Positions 27,091 to 39,300 of a DNA stretch of 64,000 bases are shown piece after piece (the stretch's first letter is position 1; every line of letters begins with the position of its first letter). The notes under the pieces are model-generated. The model saw only the letters and a list, made by a program, of their open reading frames with translations. It was not told the origin of the DNA and searched no databases. The stretch comes from Formicarius rufipectus (taxonomy: Eukaryota; Chordata; Aves; Passeriformes; Formicariidae), in assembly GCA_013399695.1 (NCBI GenBank), contig VXAU01001100.1, forward strand, positions 124,001 to 188,000. Direction: 5' to 3'. A program made the position numbers and the translations under genes.

Positions 27091-29554
27091 ACTAATCTTA
27101 GCCTCAGGATACTAGTCTCCTTGGGTTACCTTTTCAGTCAATAGTGAGTTTCCTTTAGAGAGCAATTTAGAATAACTTTAGTTCTCTATTTGCCCCTTTC
27201 CACCGAAAGCTTGCCTCCACTGCCTGCAGAGAAAAACAGAGGTTAAAGGATAGTTGAAATAACCTGAGTTGTCTTTTTTTCCCCTCACATATATACCACC
27301 ACTGTAAAGTATAAAATTGCAATTTTATTAAATATTTGGGGAAGGGCTTAGTGGGTGAATTGTGGGGAGTACCAGGATGGGGACAGGTCTCTTTTCACTA
27401 ATTAACCCTTGATAACTTAATCTGTTTATAATGGGAACTATGCCTTGTCCCCTGAATGATTATCATCTACAGAGAGAGGCTGAAGATTAGCATGGCTCTT
27501 ATATCCTACTCCTTTAAATATCCTACTTCAGGAAATCTCCATCCTACCTCCATTCCCCTCTCATTTTGGAGACCACAGAGAAGGAGGAGATTCAGAAACA
27601 TATTTAGTGGACAGAAATTATCTCCTGGCCAGAGGGCAGGTGGGAGTATTCATTCTGCCTCTACCTTCTATTTCCACTATTAGAAAAGGTAGAAGTTATT
27701 TTAATTCTTATGTAAACTACCACATCTAATAAATGTGACTATTTATTTACTATTTATTTTAAACTGTGATGCTACTACTGTATACTCATACATCCTTGGT
27801 ATATCCTCACTGAGGGAGGTGTATCTTCCCACATTACAGTTAGTCTATGTGCCGTCCTTACCTTGATTGTGCCTTCTTGTTTTAAGTACTGCAGATTACT
27901 GACTAACAGCCAGGCACTACATAAACACAAAAAGGGAAATGCTAAAGTGGCTATGAACTACAGAGAGAGGCAGAACTTCCTTCAGTGCAGTTTCTAAGAC
28001 AGTTTGTGTAAATTTTGTTACTCTGGATGAAAGAAAAAGGATGTTATATTTAGACTTCCTATGCTGAAAACTCTCTTTGCTGTGGCAATTTTACTTCTGA
28101 TATACCCCATCTTAGTAAAATTTAAATGCGTAAAATACAAAATGTTAAGTGCTTAAATCACAGTTCTCTCTTTTGTGAACCAAAGTCTCGCAATCAATAG
28201 CACACTTTATTTCTCATTCTAGTTTTAAAATGTTTTTAAAATAAATCAAAAGGTTAAATTGCACCAATCCTTCATTAAACTGGAAATTGATCCTAAATAC
28301 TATTTATTAGAATCCATGTAAAATTAACAGAAGGATATTTTACAATACTGCAGCAGTGGTTGCAAATGTTTGCCTGCCATCTAGTGGAATATGCAAGTTT
28401 CCAGTAATGCTTCTATTTATTTTCCTACTGTGTTTTACAATTTTAAGTGCTTAAAAAAAATTCTGAAGTAAACATGAAAAGTATGAATGACAGTGGTATC
28501 CTCTTTATAAAATTATTCATCAACAAACTCTAATTCCTGCACGGACAAAATAGTAATTTTTGTGGATACCAAGTTATGCAATACAAATCATGTTCTGCCA
28601 GCTGATTATCCCAGAAGCTGGGATTTAAAAAAAAAAAAAAAAAGAAAAAAAAGAAAAAAAAATAGGGCAAAGCAGTGTCTGAAATTTTTTTCCTACAGAC
28701 TTTTTGCTAAAACTATAAACAGATGCCAAATGTGACTTGGACACATCACAGGACAGTAATAACAGAAAGCAAATAAAAGTTGTATTTCAGATGAAGGAAA
28801 GGTATCTCTGATATTTATGTGATCTCTCTTCACACAAGACTCAATGCATTTGGTGCTTACACTGCACACTATACCATAACTGAAGAAGTTTGTGTACTAA
28901 GACACAGAGCAGATTCAGGCATCCAGAACAGTGCACAACTCCAGTTTCTCTGGTAGTTGTGCACTTATCAGGATCAATCAAAATAATTTTATCCAAACTG
29001 TTTTGAGAAGAAAAAGCAGTCGCCAAGAAAACTATTATTGAATAGTGCCTAATTATCTTGGGGAAATACTGTAAAAATGACTGCTGACAAACTGAAAAAC
29101 ATTCTAGCCTGACCCCCCTCTGATAAGAGAATTGAAATTGAGGGGAGAGAAGAAAATGCTGAATTGTGGAGGATGCAAGCTGGCAGAAAACCCAGCTCAC
29201 AGAAGATAAAGTGGAGCATAAGACACAGAACAAACTGCAACACTACATTAAATGCAAATCTTTCAAGTTTTAGTAAAATAATTTTCCTTTCTTATTTTTT
29301 AGTATTTAGGTGAAAGAAAATAAGCTATTTTAACTAGAGTGTTATGCCAAGTGGAAGTTAAAGGTTTTGCCCACACAAAATCATGTTTTTGTCCTCCATC
29401 CAGTCAGTTAAGACAAACAATGACCACATCTCATGTTGATTTATGCACTGTATTGCTATTTTTACAAACTTCTGTAAAACTTCAGAGTGAGTCGATGCTG
29501 AGTTTGGCACAATATTTCTAAAATGGAATGGCTGCTGCAAAGTCATCTAATCAG
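27091..29554. other. Intergenic DNA, no gene seen
   Basis: No recognisable coding sequence. An A-rich run lies at about 28626-28663. A CTCF-like motif is listed separately. Confidence 0.55.
28374..28387 (-). promoter_or_regulatory. CTCF-like motif
   Basis: The minus strand reads CCACTAGATGGCAG, an excellent match to the CTCF core. It has the same orientation as the weaker site near 25.26 kb. Confidence 0.4.
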
Positions 29555-29846
29555 AGCAGACAGGCAGTCACAGATGACAGGACCTGAGGGAACGGCCTGA
29601 AGCTGTGTCAGAGGAGGTTTAGGTTGGGTATTAGAAAAAGGTTCTTCACCCAGAAGGTGGTTGGGCACTGGAACAGGCTCCCCAGCAAAGTGGTCACAGC
29701 ACCAAGTCTGACAGAATTCAAGAAGCATTTGGACAATGCTCTCAGGTGTATGGTGTAATTCTTGGGATGTCCCGTGCAGGACCAGGAGCTTGACTAAATG
29801 ATCCTTGTGGGTCCTTTCCAACTCAGCATATACTGTGATTCTGTGA
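29555..29846 (+). mobile_element. CR1 LINE 3' end, 5'-truncated
   Basis: It contains the CR1 landmarks aacggcctgaag, ggttcttcaccca, ctggaacaggctcccca and gatccttgtgggtcc, then the terminal tgattctgtga. The body reads as the same subfamily as the copy at 50.2 kb. It is 5'-truncated with no coding capacity. Confidence 0.93.
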
Positions 29847-32074
29847 CAAAACTGGCAGCTTTATTACTGGTATCATACTTAACAGTAAAATACATAGCCT
29901 GAAATATCATGCTAAAAACATAGGATGGACTATAAATCTGTGTATGTGCCAGTTATTTTTCTGCCTTCAATATGAGTGCAATCATCACAGTGCACAGGAA
30001 TAAATAGCTGTGCATGTACCTTGATGAATTGTTCCTATGCCTGAGACTGGTTTGACCTGAACAGTAAAGCTAAACAGTACATTCACTTTTGAATGAGAAA
30101 AACACTTGCTCTGAAAAGAGCCTGTTTTCCTTCAGTCTGTGTTTCTGTATATACAATATCCTATACAACTCAAATTGTATCTGAATTCTCCTGAAGAGAA
30201 AAGCAAGGCTTTGTATGTCCTATGTATGTCCTTTGTATGTCCTTTGTATGTCCTATGAAATGATTGCCCAGATATTTTTGCTTGTATCTGTACTTCAAAA
30301 TAACCACCTGCTGCTTACAACAGGCTTTTGTGTTCAACACAAGTTCACTGGTCACAAGAACTAGACTATTTCTCTGTCCTTGATTGGTTGTCTCACCTCA
30401 AATTTATAATACAACCTGTTCACAATCATATGCCTCTATAAACTGGCTTGGGAACAAAATCAGGGTGTGTACCAAGCAGCCTTCCAAGGAAACAAGATGA
30501 AATATGATGAGAAGCTTTCCTGGTAACCCAGGAAAGTGGTACACAGTGAGAGTTGATGTCTCAGCTCCTTTAAGTCACATCCTCACAACTTAGTCCAACA
30601 GGCAGTGATAGCAGAAGGGACTGGCAACCTTACTGTCTTACCAGTGCCAGCTTCAAGGCCAAATGTCAAGGTAATGTGACTACCTAACTCTCTCTTTCCT
30701 GTATCTACTGCTCATTAATGAGAAGATAACATGGTATTTTCAAACATACCAATTTTGCATCTAGTGAACAAATAAAATAATCATAAATAAATTCAAAATG
30801 GGATATCCCTCACCCTCTTCACCTTTCTGGGCTCTCCTAGCTGCTTCCTTAGGGAACCACAATACAGCTGAGCATCACCTCTTCCACTCCTTCATTTTCT
30901 ATCTCCTTTGCTGAGTTAAATCTGAGCACGAAACTTCCACTTGCCTACATAATGACACCACTGAGGTCTTTCAGAGATCCATTTTCATGAGCTGGTTTCT
31001 CCTTACATGCAAAAATCGGAGGTGAGAAAAATAAGAATATTTATAACGTGATAATAATAGTGCCTGGACTCAATATATTCCAGATTTCCACTTCAGATAA
31101 TTAATAGTTACAGTGTTTGTTGTTTGAGGTTTTTTTATCAGGTAATGTTTAAGTATCTCCAAAAGCAGACTTCCATTTATCTTACTGACAGAAACATCAC
31201 TGATATTCATCCCAAATATTCCTAATTTTCTTCACATTACTTTTACTTAGAGCTGTTTTATGCTGCTCTCTGTGGACTCTGCAGTCAGAAGGAGCTGCTA
31301 CAGCCAGCATGCCTGACACTCTGCAGAGAGGTACTGTAGACTTCACTCCAGAAACTGCATTAAAGCATGTCTTTTAGAAATATTCTTTATTTAACATCAA
31401 GCAGTAGCCAGTTTGCCATTTCCCTAATATACCATGTCAAAATTTACTTACATTCACTCCTCGGAAGTTGTGCCATATTTGTAAGGTATGATTTCTCTAA
31501 TATCAGGTACTGGATCTGCTATGTTTTCTTTGTGAGGTTAAAAAGATGTAGCCACAAAGCTTCCTTTATGTTCAAGGGTATAACTAGGGTCATTATGTCT
31601 CCGCTCAACTCTTGAGAACCTGCACACTCCTGAGTTCTTTGAGAACTCAGCAGGCTTGCTCCCCAGTCCCAAAACAACTTTAAAAACAACTTTATGGCTT
31701 CATTTAAATTATCCTTGTACTTTCTTGAAGTATAAACAGTGGGTTTGGAAGCAGTAAAAGGGACTATGGTTTAACGTCATTATTTCTACTTGATAAACTT
31801 ATTTTCTGTATATAGCAGGAACCCTTCCTATAACTTCATAAAAATCTCACAGTAAAGTAGCTGTTCATGATGCTTTAAAAAGCCTTCTCAAATTACTGTT
31901 TTTTAAGCACTGAGATTTTGGTTCCAATGTCTTAACATTTTTTTTTCAAATCTCACTCCCACGTTAACAAGAGACCAAGGCAAGTAACAACACAGTACAT
32001 TTGTGTTCCTACTGAACAACGCCAATGGTGCTTTAAAGTGAAAATTTTTCAGCATAAACTGAAACATACATCAA
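29847..32074. other. Intergenic DNA, no gene seen
   Basis: No coding family is recognised. A four-unit minisatellite is listed separately. A short perfect inverted repeat, CTGAGTTCT with loop TTG, lies at 31630-31650. Confidence 0.55.
30210..30253. repeat. 11-bp tandem repeat, four copies
   Basis: Four adjacent units of TTTGTATGTCC; the second differs by one base (TATGTATGTCC). A partial fifth unit follows. Confidence 0.95.
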
Positions 32075-32350
32075 CATAGAATCAAAGAATCATTAACCTT
32101 GGGAAAGGCCTTTAAGATCATGAAGTCAACCATCAACCCAGCAGCACCAACACATTCACCACTAAACAATGTCCTGAGGTGCTGTATCGCATGCTTTGTG
32201 AACACTTCCAGGGATGGTGATTCTACCACCTCCTTGGGCAGTCTGTTCAAATTCTTCTCAACCCTTTCTGTGAAAAAATTTATCCTAATATCTAATCTAA
32301 ATCACCCCGGCACAACTTGAGGCTGTTTCCTTTTCTCCTGTCTCTTGTAA
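32075..32350 (-). mobile_element. CR1 LINE 3' end, reverse orientation
   Basis: It starts with the reverse complement of the CR1 terminal repeat (catagaatcaaagaatcatt) and runs through aaggcctttaagatcatgaa and cacaacttgaggctgtttcc. This is a different CR1 subfamily from the copies at 29.6 and 50.2 kb. Confidence 0.93.
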
Positions 32351-35300
32351 CCAGACATTTGTCTTTCATTCTTGGCTGATAAAACCCGAAGTTCACTGGT
32401 TTGATGTTTGCTATTGCCCGTGCTAGGTAACTGGTCTGCAATTCAGGCCTTGCCCTTGCTCTTGTAAATGTTGAAATGACTTTGACACACCCTTTATTCT
32501 TCAAAATTCTGTTTCCAAACTTTTGAATTAAAGTTCAAGTTCAAAGAGCTGAATCCCTAATACTATGCCCCTAGCTCAGATCACGCATAGTAATATAAAG
32601 CCCCACTGTTCATCATTAGATCTCTTCAGAGTAGGCTGCCCACAGCAACAGTACACACCATGTTGTCACACAAGTCACTGCTGATTCTTAGGTTATTGTA
32701 ACTCTTGTGCTCTTTCTTTTAAAATATTCAAATAATAAAGACTGCCAGGGTTTCTATAGCAGGAAACTACGAGCATGTAAAAGCAGATGAAAGTGTTTAA
32801 ATTCGAATAACATTGGGGAAGAACAGGACCTGTACAGAGCCTGCTGGGACCAGTCTCTAGAGGAAAGTGTCTGCAACAGCATACAAGTTAAACTCAGAAG
32901 GAACTAGTTTATTGAGTCAAAAAGTGAGTCTAGGATTGAACCAGTATTTGTTGGTGAGCACCTGGAGGCCAGTAGGTGGTAAAGAATATCAGCTAACACA
33001 CATATACACACACACCTTTTACGTATACATATCTATTAGGGCAAATGTCTTGATGTAATCACCAACCAGCTTTTTTTTTGCCAACACAATTTTCTATGAA
33101 ACAAAACTCCCTAATGTTACAATGCAGACTTTAGGATCATATGTTTATAACTGCACAACATTCACTTCATATTAAAAAAGCATGTCAAATATTAGGAATT
33201 ACTAGGAAAGGAATAAAGAACAATAAAGCAATAAACCAGGTAGGCCTCCTTCTTAACTGCATGGGTAATGTTTCATACAGTTTCGGTTCCCTTCTCAGAA
33301 AATAGCATGAGATTCACAAAAGTTTCAAAGGACAGTAAATACAGAAGCTATTCTATGCCTTTGGCCAGTCAAGAAATATTTTAGTTACTGTATTTCAAAT
33401 CAGAAGAGGAAATTTAAAGGTGACTGTTACATATCTGCAGAACATTGACTGTCTCAGACATGGGAGGTACAAGTTTACTGTGTAGGGGGCATGAAATTAA
33501 GCTAGTAAAAATCAGGTTCAAAATAGACGAGAAGTGACAATTCTTTATGTAACAGACATTGAAAGATAAAGGCTGCTGTTATTCAGGAGCATATATAGTC
33601 CAAATAAAACAGGACTAGTCCTGGAAAACTGAGCAGAGAACTACTAGAGAGAAACCATATGATGTTCAGGAAAGCCTGAAATAGAAGACACTTAGAAGCT
33701 AAGAGAACACAGAAGAAAAATAACCAAATGTACTTGTACTGTTCTTACCCTTTTTCAGCCAGCTGCTTATGACTACAAAAGAAGCTATTGTGTTAGAAAA
33801 AACAACTTTGGTCAGAACCTATATAGCTATTCCTATGTTTATCTTTTCAAGAGTTCCAGAAGCATGTAAGTAAGGAGTGCACAGGAAAAGCACATGCTGT
33901 TTGCTTGGCTTCTTAGTTAAACGTAATAGAAGGTTTTGCTCCCTAAAAATGCAGCCAAGGCTTCCCAGCCGCCAATGCAAGTCTGAGCACTCAAGTTCAC
34001 ACAGTAACACGACAGACTTACTGTACAGCACAAGTATTTCCATTATGAAACTTCCTACTAGAGGGATTGTCTTTATTTATTATCAGGAAGAAACAAATAT
34101 GTACAGTATTTGCTGTGGGTGGTACCCCAAACCAAAATCCACCAGGAGTTCCCTTACATCAGTTTTGAGAAAAAAACCAAAACACTTTCTCTCTTTAGTA
34201 TAGTAATTAAGCAATGTCACCATTTATCTCCATGTAATAATGATAATTTTTAGTTTTATAGACATCAAATTGAGGTCTTTTGAATGTCAAAGACATGCCC
34301 TGCTTCTATAATTGTGCATAACAAATGGTCTACCAGAGGATGTCTAAATGCATAAAACCTGTAAGCTTACTGATGGTAAAATGGTAGATGCAATTTACTG
34401 TACAAATCAAGAATTATATGTAATTCTATATATTATACATATATATTCTCATATTGCAGTTGCAAGCTTTTTTTTAAGCATTTCAAGGACACAGAATCAA
34501 GAAAAAAAACCCAAACCAAACAAAACCAAGCTAAAAAGCTAGAAAAACCCCTGGAAATACAGAAATGTAAAGCAGTCAATAGAGTGACATTCAAGGGAAG
34601 TCATCACGACTTCCTGTATTGCCCAAAGATCTGCCATAGGAGGAAAAGGAAACACACCAGCAGAAACATGCATCCTAATAAAACTCTATTATTATTTTGG
34701 GCACATTTAATCCTGTAGTTTACAGAAGACCTTCAGAGTTTAAGTTGCACAAGGGAAATCTCACAGATTTAGATATGGCTCCTGAGAACAAGAAGAATGC
34801 TCTCCAAGACTTTTATCTTTTTTTGATATGTAGCACTGAGTCTAGAGAAAATTAAGTAAAAGAGCTAATTGCTAAGTTGTGCTGATCTGATCTGGTATTT
34901 CCATGATGTTTTACTGACTTTTCAGACTTCCTAAGATAAATTTCACTGTTGAAATCTTTTTGTACTAAGGATACTTTATTGTTTAAAAAAAATTACACCC
35001 AATGTTGAAAGTCATGAGCATTTAAAATCTTCTGTAAATTGGTGCTGCGAGTGTGCAAAATGACACCACTTCAAAGTTCTCCAGCTTGGTTATCCAGAAG
35101 TTTTTACAGCATCCTCTTGCAATAGTTTTTTGGCCAGGCTAACTGTAAATGAAGGTAAGTTATGCAGCATAATATAAATATTTTTCTATCCTCTCTTCCC
35201 GCAATTTGTAGTATTTAGCCTCCTTGACTGCTTTCCGTAGAGCTGTCACCTAGAGTGCATCCTCAAAGTAGAAAGAACTTCTTATCTCTGTACAAATAAA

Positions 35301-36342
35301 ACTTTTGGCTTAACTAAGATTCCAGGTTCATTTCCAAATGTGCTTCACCCTATTAACCCTGGAGGTTCCTTTAGGTTCCACTGGCACTACACCCTGAAAC
35401 CAGGATAACAAAAGAATTGAAAAAGCTTTAAAAAATTTTTTTTAAAAAAAGCTTAAAAGCAGCAGATGAAGAACACACAAGAAATCATTTTCTGATCAAG
35501 TAGAATTCCCGGATATATGGAAATTAACACTTCTTCTGGCATCAGTGAAGATTCCTACTGCTAAATGAGAAGACATTCCTATACCAACCGACTCATTGAT
35601 ACCCATCAACCAAATCTGATGCTTCTCATTTCTGCTTTGACTAGGCAGTAGCAATACTGCCAGTAGTCAGAAGAAATGCAATAAATGTGGCACCTTATCT
35701 GCATAAAACATTCCATGTCATTTAGAATTGAAATTTACATACATTTCTGCACGGATAACTGAATACCTTTGTTATCTAAGTGAAACACTTTTCCCAGCAA
35801 TTTGAATCAAAATCAAAAGGGCAATTATTACCTACATTACCAAAAATGCTTTACTTCTTAGTTTCAAATTGGTACTTAAGTCACTGCCCTTACTCTAATT
35901 AAAGTCAATACAGGTTTCATTCCTATCTGGTCCACAATGCAAGGCTAAAACTGTACATGTAGTTTTTCATCAAAACAAGAGATAAATCTCCAGATATACT
36001 AGCACATCTAAAGGATGCTTTAACGAAGTTGCACTCATTATAACAATACTCATTGGTACACACCAATAAATTCAACAACTATACAATATCTGGCATTATT
36101 TTAAAAATACTGGATGCCAAAGACGAGCAGCTGCACTACATTCACAGATGACAAAAATACCACAAATTTATCTTACCAAAAAACTTTTCAAAGCTATTAT
36201 ATACACCATTCTAATGAATAACATTACAGAAATATTCTGAAACCTTTGCGCACACACACTTATTTCAGTTTTTCTGAATAGTAGCAATCTTCAGAGCTCC
36301 TGTTAACTTGCCACTCTTCTCAAGCAGAAACCTCCACTCATA
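32351..36342. other. Intergenic DNA and probable MZT1 3' UTR
   Basis: No other gene is seen. The part right of about 34975 may be transcribed as MZT1 3' UTR, since the first minus-strand AATAAA after the MZT1 stop is at 34975-34980. Minor CA- and TA-rich runs lie near 32997-33017 and 34427-34444. An AAGCTTTAAAA...AAAGCTT inverted block lies near 35424-35453. Confidence 0.5.
34975..34980 (-). terminator. Candidate MZT1 poly(A) signal
   Basis: TTTATT on the plus strand reads AATAAA on the minus strand, about 1.37 kb past the MZT1 stop codon. No earlier AATAAA or ATTAAA was seen between 36342 and this site. A variant hexamer could be used instead. Confidence 0.3.
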
Positions 36343-36366
36343 TCAGCCTGTCATATTTTCAGCAGC
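36343..36366 (-). CDS. MZT1: MZT1 coding exon 3 and stop
   Basis: Twenty-four bases encode AAENMTG and a TGA stop. The acceptor is gtgtctag. The exon is too short to show as an ORF and was found from the known family C-terminus (AAENMTS in human). The 3' UTR follows at lower coordinates. Confidence 0.9.
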   Translation of the reverse strand, partial: AAENMTG

Positions 36367-39300
36367 CTAGACACAGAAAAAACATGTATAGCAAGTCACC
36401 GAAAGAGACGTTACGCAGAATAGATTTAACCTTTTCTTGTAACTATTTTAATTTACCTAGAAAATGTAAGCAATCTAAGAAAAATCTACTCATGAATATT
36501 CCTCTAATGACCACTACTACTTTTTTTAAAAAATAATGCTGTTAACTGCCATCATCCTTTAGTAGAATAGCCACTGCTTTTTGCTTGTGTTAAATTTTAT
36601 GTCCTTTATCTGAGCAGCTTGTATTCTGCATATTTTACCCTAATGCTTCCAGAAGTGCTCAAATGAATGAATATGTTTGCTACTGGAGTTTATTACCTTA
36701 TATAATTTGTAGTAATTATTATTCCCACTCATACTGATAAGCTACTGACACAAAAAACTTAGAAGACACCCTAATCGTAACTGCATAAATCACACTGCCA
36801 ATTATTTAAGAACATTAGTATTTTTTAGTACTGGATAACTCAACCTAACCAACAAGACAGTTATTGAAGACACTAGTAGATTTTAAGCCAGTTATGGGAC
36901 AAACAGTCAAAGGATAGCACCAGGAATGATAAATCTGCAAAAGCAAATGAAGTAGTAAAACATTCCTCAATTACTTACATGCACATAATTAAATGCATGT
37001 ATATGCCTACATTTGAGCATGGACACAAATATATAATATGCATGAGTACAGAAAATTGTTAAGTTAAAAATAAAGCATGCAGTGCTCCAGAATAGAAACA
37101 AGATATAGGTTTCCCCTCCACTTCCCAGAAATAAACAAATAGAAGATTCAGTATAAAACAATCATGAATGCAATGTTTAAGTAGACCATAAAAATATGAA
37201 AATTCTTTAAGAGCAAGTAAGGATTTGGTTTTAAACCATTGTTACCCTCTACTAGGTAGACAGGTAAATGCAAGGATATGAAAAGCCTTATGTACACAGA
37301 AATCCTCTCTTGTTGGTCTTTGGAAAGGTGCAAAGCACAGGTTAATGTGGTTAAAGCAATATGTGAAGATTACCAAGCTGCATGTACCTATTTACAAGTA
37401 CTGCTGCATACTATCAGGTCTGAGGTTGCAGAAATGAGGTAACATTGGTTACAGGAGAAAGTAGCGTTCTATTTGTGATGTGATGCAGGTGGGGAGGCAA
37501 ATGGTGACTACAAAAACCTAGAATAAAAATCTGTGAGCTTTGGTAGTGGTCTTGGTTTTATATGTGCCCCCTTCAAAAGAGTTAATCTAACTACTTAATT
37601 TGTTCCGTTTCCTGCATCATGGTGAATTCAGTTGTATTCACTGCCTTCTCTGCGTAACTGTTAATTTCCTTGATTTAAACGTGAAGCAGACTTTCAAGTG
37701 CAATTTTTGAAGTGTAGCAAGTTGCACATATATCCAACTGTTAAAACAAATTTATAAGCTTTTTAAACAAAAGCATTACCTTTAGGGCTTCTGTAGCCTT
37801 ACGCAGTTCTTTAATAACAGATGATAATGCTTCTGGATTTATCCCTTGTTCACAAAGCCGCACACAAATAGACAGTGTCTCCATATCCAAGCCAGTGTTT
37901 AATATTCTTGAAATCTCAAACAGAACTGCAACAGAAAAAATGAAACCACTTTGATTCCTATGAAATTTCAATGATCAAAATTGTTATTCATCAACATTTA
38001 AGTTCTATATGTGTGAATATGACAGTTGTTCATTTGCAGTCTGAACTTCAGAAACAGCATTCACGTTCAGCTTTCCAGTATAAGCTAAATGCTATAGCTT
38101 TCAACATAAACACCACGCTTTTCTGGTTCAGGAAACTTAATACTGAATAATATCTGGGATTTGAAAAAGTAAAAAAATAAGTGAGAAACTCAACAGTTAT
38201 CATGTTTGCCAATTATATAAAAGGTAGGCTATGAGAACACTGTGTTTTAACTCCAGATACTGATGAAGTCCTACTGAAATGGACTGGAAACACATTCTTA
38301 AAGCTTCTACAGAGAACATCAGCAGTTTTCTAGACACCTTCTTCCACAAGTAAATTTGGCTTTAGATCTAACATTAACACAAGTTTAATGATAAGCAATA
38401 CTATTCAATTTTTACATGTCTTGAATCAAGAGCAGCATCTGGAGAAGGAGATTTCAGTCAGTTTTGTTAAGAAATAAGGATATCTCTCTTGCTCCTTCCA
38501 GATCTTCTCTGGAAGGCCCTTTTCTTTGATTTTTCATATACAGTTTGTCACACATAGAACAACTCACTGAGATTTTATTTCTGTTTTTTTACAGTAACCT
38601 CCATCCTGAAGCTAAGCCCTAATACAGGCTGATTTTATATAGGTGTTATACCGTTTCTGTTACCAAACCAAGCCAGGGGTAACTGAAGTACAAGGTCTTT
38701 CTCACCATGTAAAAGCATCACAGCAAGTGACTACTGTCCACTTGACAGCAGTAAATGTATTCCTTAGTATACCAGCAACACACTGCAGCACACCTCGAGT
38801 CACGCTTTCCCAAGATGCAAACAACTGCCATGTATCCAGTCAGTTCCACTGCAGTCACAGGGAAATGTCAGATACTATTAAAAAACCCTCGAGGTAGGAT
38901 AATATTCTTGAAGACCACACAAGTAGGATGGATTAAGAACACAAAAAACTTTAAGACATGAAAGCTGTCGGTCAGTCCAAAGTCCTATCTACAAGCCACA
39001 AGATTGTATCTACAAGCTTCCTTTCTTCTCCACCTCAAGACTTTCTGTTCCCCCTGGCTTGAAAGAAAACCATTCTAAATACATTATACATGCACACCCT
39101 GTCCATACAAAAGCATCTTAAACTAACAAACTGATGCAGCTGCAATAAAATGACATTAACATTTAAGAAAGAGCTATAGAAACAAGGAAGAACTAAACTC
39201 CTCCCAGAAAGAAACTATTTCTTTTACCCTTAGTTACTGGGGCCAGGACCAGTTTATCACTATCGGGGTATAAATCAGTATTCTACTCCCCCTATGTCAT

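Noticed and set aside
28841..29243. 130-codon minus-strand ORF rich in Cys, Phe and Leu
   Set aside because: It has no recognisable family, no splice context, and composition like the surrounding AT-rich DNA. A second overlapping frame is open too.
35424..35453. AAGCTTT...AAAGCTT inverted A/T block
   Set aside because: The arms pair only partly. Low-complexity A and T runs account for the look.
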